From Natronocalculus amylovorans (GTDB taxonomy: Archaea > Halobacteriota > Halobacteria > Halobacteriales > Haloferacaceae): a stretch of DNA of 40,426 nucleotides. How positions within the stretch are numbered: the stretch's first letter is position 1; every line of letters starts with the position of its first letter. The notes beneath the pieces are model-generated. The model searched no databases, was not told where the DNA came from, and worked only from the letters and a program-made list of their open reading frames with translations. Position numbers and translations under genes: made by a program. Below, one piece after another: positions 37,567 to 40,426 of the stretch. The stretch covers positions 1-40,426 of the forward strand of contig NZ_JAKRVX010000012.1 in the NCBI RefSeq assembly GCF_023638035.1. The letters are read 5' to 3'.

Positions 37567-37764
37567 GCCCACTAAATGCGGTATGGAAGATAGAAATTGT
37601 GGGCGAGTTAGAGTGATACCAGATAATATCGTGGTGATTCATCCTCGCTTTGCTGACTGGCTTAATTCCTTCATCTGATTACCTCACTAGATTCACATTG
37701 AGTTATTAATAAACTCTAACGTCTGCACTGACACATCATGTAACCATGTAACGGCTGCACTGAC

Positions 37765-37784
37765 ACACCATGTTTCCGGTGAAA
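37765..37784 (+). repeat. ORB-type repeat 4
   Basis: ACACCATGTTTCCGGTGAAA, the forward copy nearest to the AT-rich tract. A 19-bp segment ending in its left half is duplicated 32 bp upstream (37723-37741). Confidence 0.88.
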
Positions 37785-38110
37785 TACATGAAGACGGTAG
37801 TACCGGTGCTGTATTTTTGGACCATATTTTATCATCGCTATTTTGATTTAATACAATGAGATAGAAGTATTTATTTATTAGTTGTGTGAAACGGCCACTA
37901 AACAGATAGCAAAAAATAATACATAAGTATAGCAAATAGTCCAGCAGAAATTTTGTGGATATTGCTTCTTGATTAGCACGCGAACTGTCACGTGTATACG
38001 GTTAGGATTATTCTTGACACAACTAAATAATACGCTTAGCTATCTTCCTCTCTGTTCAGAGGTTTGCTCAATACCCCATCCGTTTCAACTCCAACCCACT
38101 TTCGATCGTG
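37785..38110. other. AT-rich tract, probable duplex-unwinding element
   Basis: The stretch between inverted ORB sets is visibly AT-rich, for example around 37800-37935, with runs such as ATTTATTTATTAG and AAAAAATAATAC. It has no coding capacity of interest and almost no CGATCG. Its place between inverted ORBs marks it as the likely melting site. Confidence 0.7.
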
Positions 38111-38130
38111 TTTCACCGGAAACGTGGTGT
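38111..38130 (-). repeat. ORB-type repeat 5 (inverted)
   Basis: Plus strand TTTCACCGGAAACGTGGTGT, the reverse complement of the consensus. Confidence 0.88.
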
Positions 38131-38159
38131 GTGTGTCAAAATTCTCAAACAGAAATACA

Positions 38160-38179
38160 TTTCACCGGAAACACGGTGT
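38160..38179 (-). repeat. ORB-type repeat 6 (inverted), adjoining the orc1 start
   Basis: Plus strand TTTCACCGGAAACACGGTGT. It ends 8 bp before the orc1 ATG, 49 bp from repeat 5. In a leaderless gene this is the promoter/transcription-start zone. Confidence 0.88.
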
Positions 38180-38187
38180 GATTCTAT

Positions 38188-39384
38188 ATGCCAGAAGCCA
38201 CTGACGATCTTTTTACTCGTGAAGATCCAATCTTCGCAAACAAAGAACTTCTCGAGATTAGCCATCTCCCCGGCGAGGGACGCATTGTTGGCCGCGATAA
38301 CGAAATTTCAGATCTCGCAACAGCTGTTAACCCTGCGATATTTGGCCAAAGCCCGAGCAACGTCCTTATTTATGGAAAAACTGGAACTGGTAAGTCTCTT
38401 TGTGCGAAGTATGTTTCTCAACGACTTGTTGATACTGCTGGTGAAGAAGGGGTAACTGCAACATTTGCTTACGTAGACTGTGCCCAGGATACTACTGAGA
38501 CACAGGCAGTCCAAACGATTGCAGACAGTGTTAACGACTCTGAAATAACAGGCATAAAAGTCCCGGACAAGGGTCTAAGTACATCAACGTATTATAAACG
38601 GCTCTGGCGTATCCTCGATCAACGTTTCAATGTCGTTTTGATAATCCTTGACGAAATTGACAAACTGGATGATGATGATATTCTTATGCAACTCTCACGC
38701 GCGGGCGAGGCTGGCAAAATAACTGACTGTAAATTGGGTGTTATTGGAATCAGCAACAAAATCCAGTACAAAGATCGAATGGATGAGCGCGTTAAATCCA
38801 GCCTTTGTGAGCGTGAGTTCGTTTTTCCCCCATATGATGCGAATCAACTTCGGGATATTATGGATGCACGTAGCGATGCATTCCGTGATGGAGTCTTAGA
38901 CTCCTCAACGATCCCACGAGCAGCTGCGCTTGCTGCTCGTGAACATGGTGATGCACGAAAAGCGATCGACATTCTTCGATACGCAGGTGAGATTGCACAG
39001 TCGAACGGTTCTCCAACTGTTAAAGAAGTGTTCGTTACCCAGGCTCGTGAACGAGCCGAGACTGATCGGTTCCGCGAGCTTATCCGAGGGTCAACTCCTC
39101 ATTCGCGATATGTCCTCCAAGCCTTAGCGTTGCTCTCGCTCTCAAACAGTCATAAAGATGGCTTTCGTACGAGCCGCGTCTACGAAATTTATGAGAGTAT
39201 CTGTCGTCAAGAGGGATCAGATAGCCTTTCTCTCCGGCGTGTCCGAGACTTACTTAAAGAACACGCATTTCTTGATATCATTGAGCAGTCCAAACACAGT
39301 GGTGGAAGTGCAGAGGGGAGCTACACAAAACACCAATTGCTTGAAGACCCTGGCGTAGTTAAGGAAGTACTCACTGAAAATTAA
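38188..39384 (+). CDS. orc1: Orc1/Cdc6 replication initiator
   Basis: This initiator binds ORB sites and helps load the MCM helicase. The 398-residue protein has an N-terminal ISHLPGEGRIVGRDNEI lead-in, Walker A GKTGTGKS (63-70), Walker B LILDEIDKL (152-160), sensor-1 region GVIGISNK and a C-terminal winged helix (about 305-398; SLRRVRDLLKEHAFLDI). It reads away from the ORB cluster and so is the cognate initiator by position. A TATA-like GAAATACATTT lies at 38152-38162, overlapping ORB 6. The gene has only one CGATCG in 1.2 kb, fewer than most genes here, which may reflect a different history. Confidence 0.97.
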   Translation: MPEATDDLFTREDPIFANKELLEISHLPGEGRIVGRDNEISDLATAVNPAIFGQSPSNVLIYGKTGTGKSLCAKYVSQRLVDTAGEEGVTATFAYVDCAQDTTETQAVQTIADSVNDSEITGIKVPDKGLSTSTYYKRLWRILDQRFNVVLIILDEIDKLDDDDILMQLSRAGEAGKITDCKLGVIGISNKIQYKDRMDERVKSSLCEREFVFPPYDANQLRDIMDARSDAFRDGVLDSSTIPRAAALAAREHGDARKAIDILRYAGEIAQSNGSPTVKEVFVTQARERAETDRFRELIRGSTPHSRYVLQALALLSLSNSHKDGFRTSRVYEIYESICRQEGSDSLSLRRVRDLLKEHAFLDIIEQSKHSGGSAEGSYTKHQLLEDPGVVKEVLTEN

Positions 39385-39442
39385 ACAAAACCTATTGAGA
39401 CTGTGTTGGAGGGCCCCCAGTGTAAGAAATGCGTTCAGATAC

Positions 39443-40003
39443 TTATCCAAGCAGTCCGAGTCCGTCGATCTCTTCTACGATTTTTTCAACTGCAGTCGTC
39501 GCGTCCTCAGTTTGTTTTCCGCCAGTAATGACAATCTTTCCGGACCCGAACAACAGAATAACTACTTTTGGTGCATCCATTCTGTACACTAACCCAGGGA
39601 ACTGCTCGGGTTCATATTCCACATCTTCCAGACCAAGGCCGATCGCGAGTGCATTGAGATTAAGATTATGGCCGAGATCGGCGCTTGAAACAATATTTTG
39701 TACCGTAATGTCGGGATTATCCTCAACAGGAATACTCAGCCCACGAAGTTTCTCAAAAATAATTCCAAGTGCATCGTGAACATCCCCAATACTCTTTGCT
39801 CCAGTGCACACAATCTTTCCAGATCGGAAAATGAGCGCTGCAGCTTTTGGTTCTTGGGTTCGGTAGACCAGCCCAGGGAAGTTATCGGGATTAAAATCTG
39901 CTCCTGGAAGGTCTTCTGCAAGAGCCTCAAGATCAAGTTCTTGACCGATTCCGGTCGATGCAACCACATTTTGAATTTCGATGGAATCTGCCGGCGTTGT
40001 CAT
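39443..40003 (-). CDS. tbp: TATA-box binding protein
   Basis: TBP nucleates archaeal transcription with TFB. The 186-residue protein has two imperfect direct repeats: IQNVVASTGIGQELDLEALAE...FPGLVYRTQEPKAAALIFRSGKIVCTGAKS and VQNIVSSADLGHNLNLNALAI...FPGLVYRMDAPKVVILLFGSGKIVITGGK, in the saddle fold. The C-terminus is a short LGLLG rather than a long acidic tail. It converges with orc1 across a 58-bp gap. Haloarchaea often carry several tbp genes; whether others exist is outside the window. Confidence 0.97.
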   Translation of the reverse strand: MTTPADSIEIQNVVASTGIGQELDLEALAEDLPGADFNPDNFPGLVYRTQEPKAAALIFRSGKIVCTGAKSIGDVHDALGIIFEKLRGLSIPVEDNPDITVQNIVSSADLGHNLNLNALAIGLGLEDVEYEPEQFPGLVYRMDAPKVVILLFGSGKIVITGGKQTEDATTAVEKIVEEIDGLGLLG

Positions 40004-40029
40004 CGTTCGTTATATACTGCACACCCCAT

Positions 40030-40054
40030 CCTTATAAACCACTGCCTTATAAAT
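40030..40054 (-). promoter_or_regulatory. Two tandem TATA boxes upstream of tbp
   Basis: The plus strand has CCTTATAAAC (40030-40039) and CCTTATAAAT (40045-40054), so on the minus strand two TTTATAAGG elements lie 15 bp apart, the nearer centred about 32 nt before the tbp ATG. The nearer would drive a nearly leaderless transcript; the other could be an alternative start or a second TBP contact. Confidence 0.55.
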
Positions 40055-40391
40055 TGATTTTGACGCTTTCTGATCTTGTTGGTTTTTCTGCTAGACTTTA
40101 TTCGCACATGCGAAAAAGCACCAAGAGTAGGTAGCGCTTTGCAGATCTACTGTTGATTTTAGTTTGATGTGTGTCCACTTATCATGGAATATTTTGTACG
40201 TTGTTTTCTCATACCATTCTAATTCCACATGTTTTTTCGACAATTGTCCGAAATCAACGGTGTTAAATATATCCCTCTCATCGGAACTAATGCGAAGATC
40301 CGCAGGACGCAACCTGCGTCTCAGATCGTGTAAAACGCTCGATCTGGAAATGAATTCGACGCCCTTAAGCGTAACAGGGCATTCGGATAAT
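40055..40391. other. AT-rich intergenic region without a recognised gene
   Basis: No convincing reading frame is seen; a 73-residue minus-strand frame (40091-40312) has no recognisable feature and overlaps inverted repeats. Two inverted repeats are present: TTCGCA-CA-TGCGAA (40101-40114) and GACGCA-ACC-TGCGTC (40306-40320). They could be operators or RNA hairpins. A CCCTTAAG element (about 40362-40369) lies 25-30 nt before the next ATG. Confidence 0.5.
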
Positions 40392-40426
40392 ATGCGAAAA
40401 ACACAACGCGATCGTTCGAACGTTCA
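40392..40426 (+). CDS. Start of an unidentified gene, cut by the window edge
   Basis: ATG 40392 opens a frame reading MRKTQRDRSNV to the window end. The CCCTTAAG element about 25-30 nt upstream fits an archaeal TATA box. Eleven codons are too few to name a product; the start is basic. Confidence 0.45.
   Translation, partial: MRKTQRDRSNV

Larger units (their letters stand above)
37190..38187. other. Chromosomal-type replication origin upstream of orc1/cdc6
   Basis: This gene-free 998-bp stretch holds ORB-type repeats with consensus near ACACCRTRTTTCCGGTGAAA. Forward copies lie at 37397-37416, 37495-37514 (weak, 16/20), 37547-37566 and 37765-37784. Inverted copies lie at 38111-38130 and 38160-38179. 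The two sets flank an AT-rich tract (37785-38110) that would be the unwinding element. Haloarchaeal origins have this plan: inverted ORBs around an AT-rich duplex-unwinding element beside an orc1/cdc6 gene. I see no protein gene here. An 8-bp tandem repeat lies at the left end. Confidence 0.88.

Noticed and set aside
37397-37784. CRISPR array
   Set aside because: The repeats are unevenly spaced (52 to 218 bp), present in both orientations and lie by orc1; they are ORBs.

Overview
The window comes from a halophilic archaeon (class Halobacteria). The evidence is uniformly acidic proteins, haloarchaeal gene types (Topo VI A/B, Orc1/Cdc6, TBP, Hjc, archaeal QueC/D/E), TATA boxes about 25-30 nt before start codons suggesting leaderless transcription, and a haloarchaeal-style replication origin. 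By eye the base composition is near half GC, low for the class and reminiscent of Haloquadratum-like lineages; that placement is inference. A striking genome-style signature is the palindrome CGATCG, which recurs several times per kb in most genes.

Layout. 1-123 is the 3' end of an IS200/IS605-family tnpB with its right-end hairpin. 169-1735 holds a hypothetical protein and an MBL-fold hydrolase. 1755-5302 (minus) is the top6B-top6A operon. 5424-8557 carries a two-gene ABC transporter and an MFS carrier. 8366-13520 (minus) has a methyltransferase, a class V aminotransferase, a RimK-like ATP-grasp ligase and threonyl-tRNA synthetase. 13641-16447 is hjc plus a large DUF1998-type DEAD/H helicase, met tail to tail by a 65-residue zinc-finger protein.

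16745-26045 is an alpha-glucan gene block: two GH13 enzymes on the minus strand and a 1507-residue protein with two GH15 (glucoamylase) domains on the plus strand, sharing a 220-bp divergent control region. SRPBCC and VOC proteins follow. 27028-31767 (minus) contains a sensor histidine kinase, an EamA exporter and the queD-queE-queC operon, which makes preQ0 for archaeosine. Next come a 2Fe-2S ferredoxin, tRNA-Tyr(GTA), a protein resembling the C-terminal part of RarA/MgsA, a second class V aminotransferase, an XPB-type helicase and a protein with a DUF4258-like core and a zinc finger.

37190-38187 is a replication origin: five strong copies and one weak copy of a 20-bp ORB-type repeat in inverted arrangement around an AT-rich stretch, next to orc1/cdc6. 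tbp follows. The window ends in a 388-bp AT-rich intergenic region and the first codons of an unidentified gene.

The most notable observations are the HIP1-like abundance of CGATCG and its local depletion around the origin, the origin architecture with an ORB 8 bp before the orc1 start, the ungapped 100-residue-offset internal duplication in Topo VI-B, the tandem GH15 protein with both catalytic Glu pairs kept, and a probable reRNA/omega-RNA end at the left edge. I saw no CRISPR array and no complete insertion sequence.
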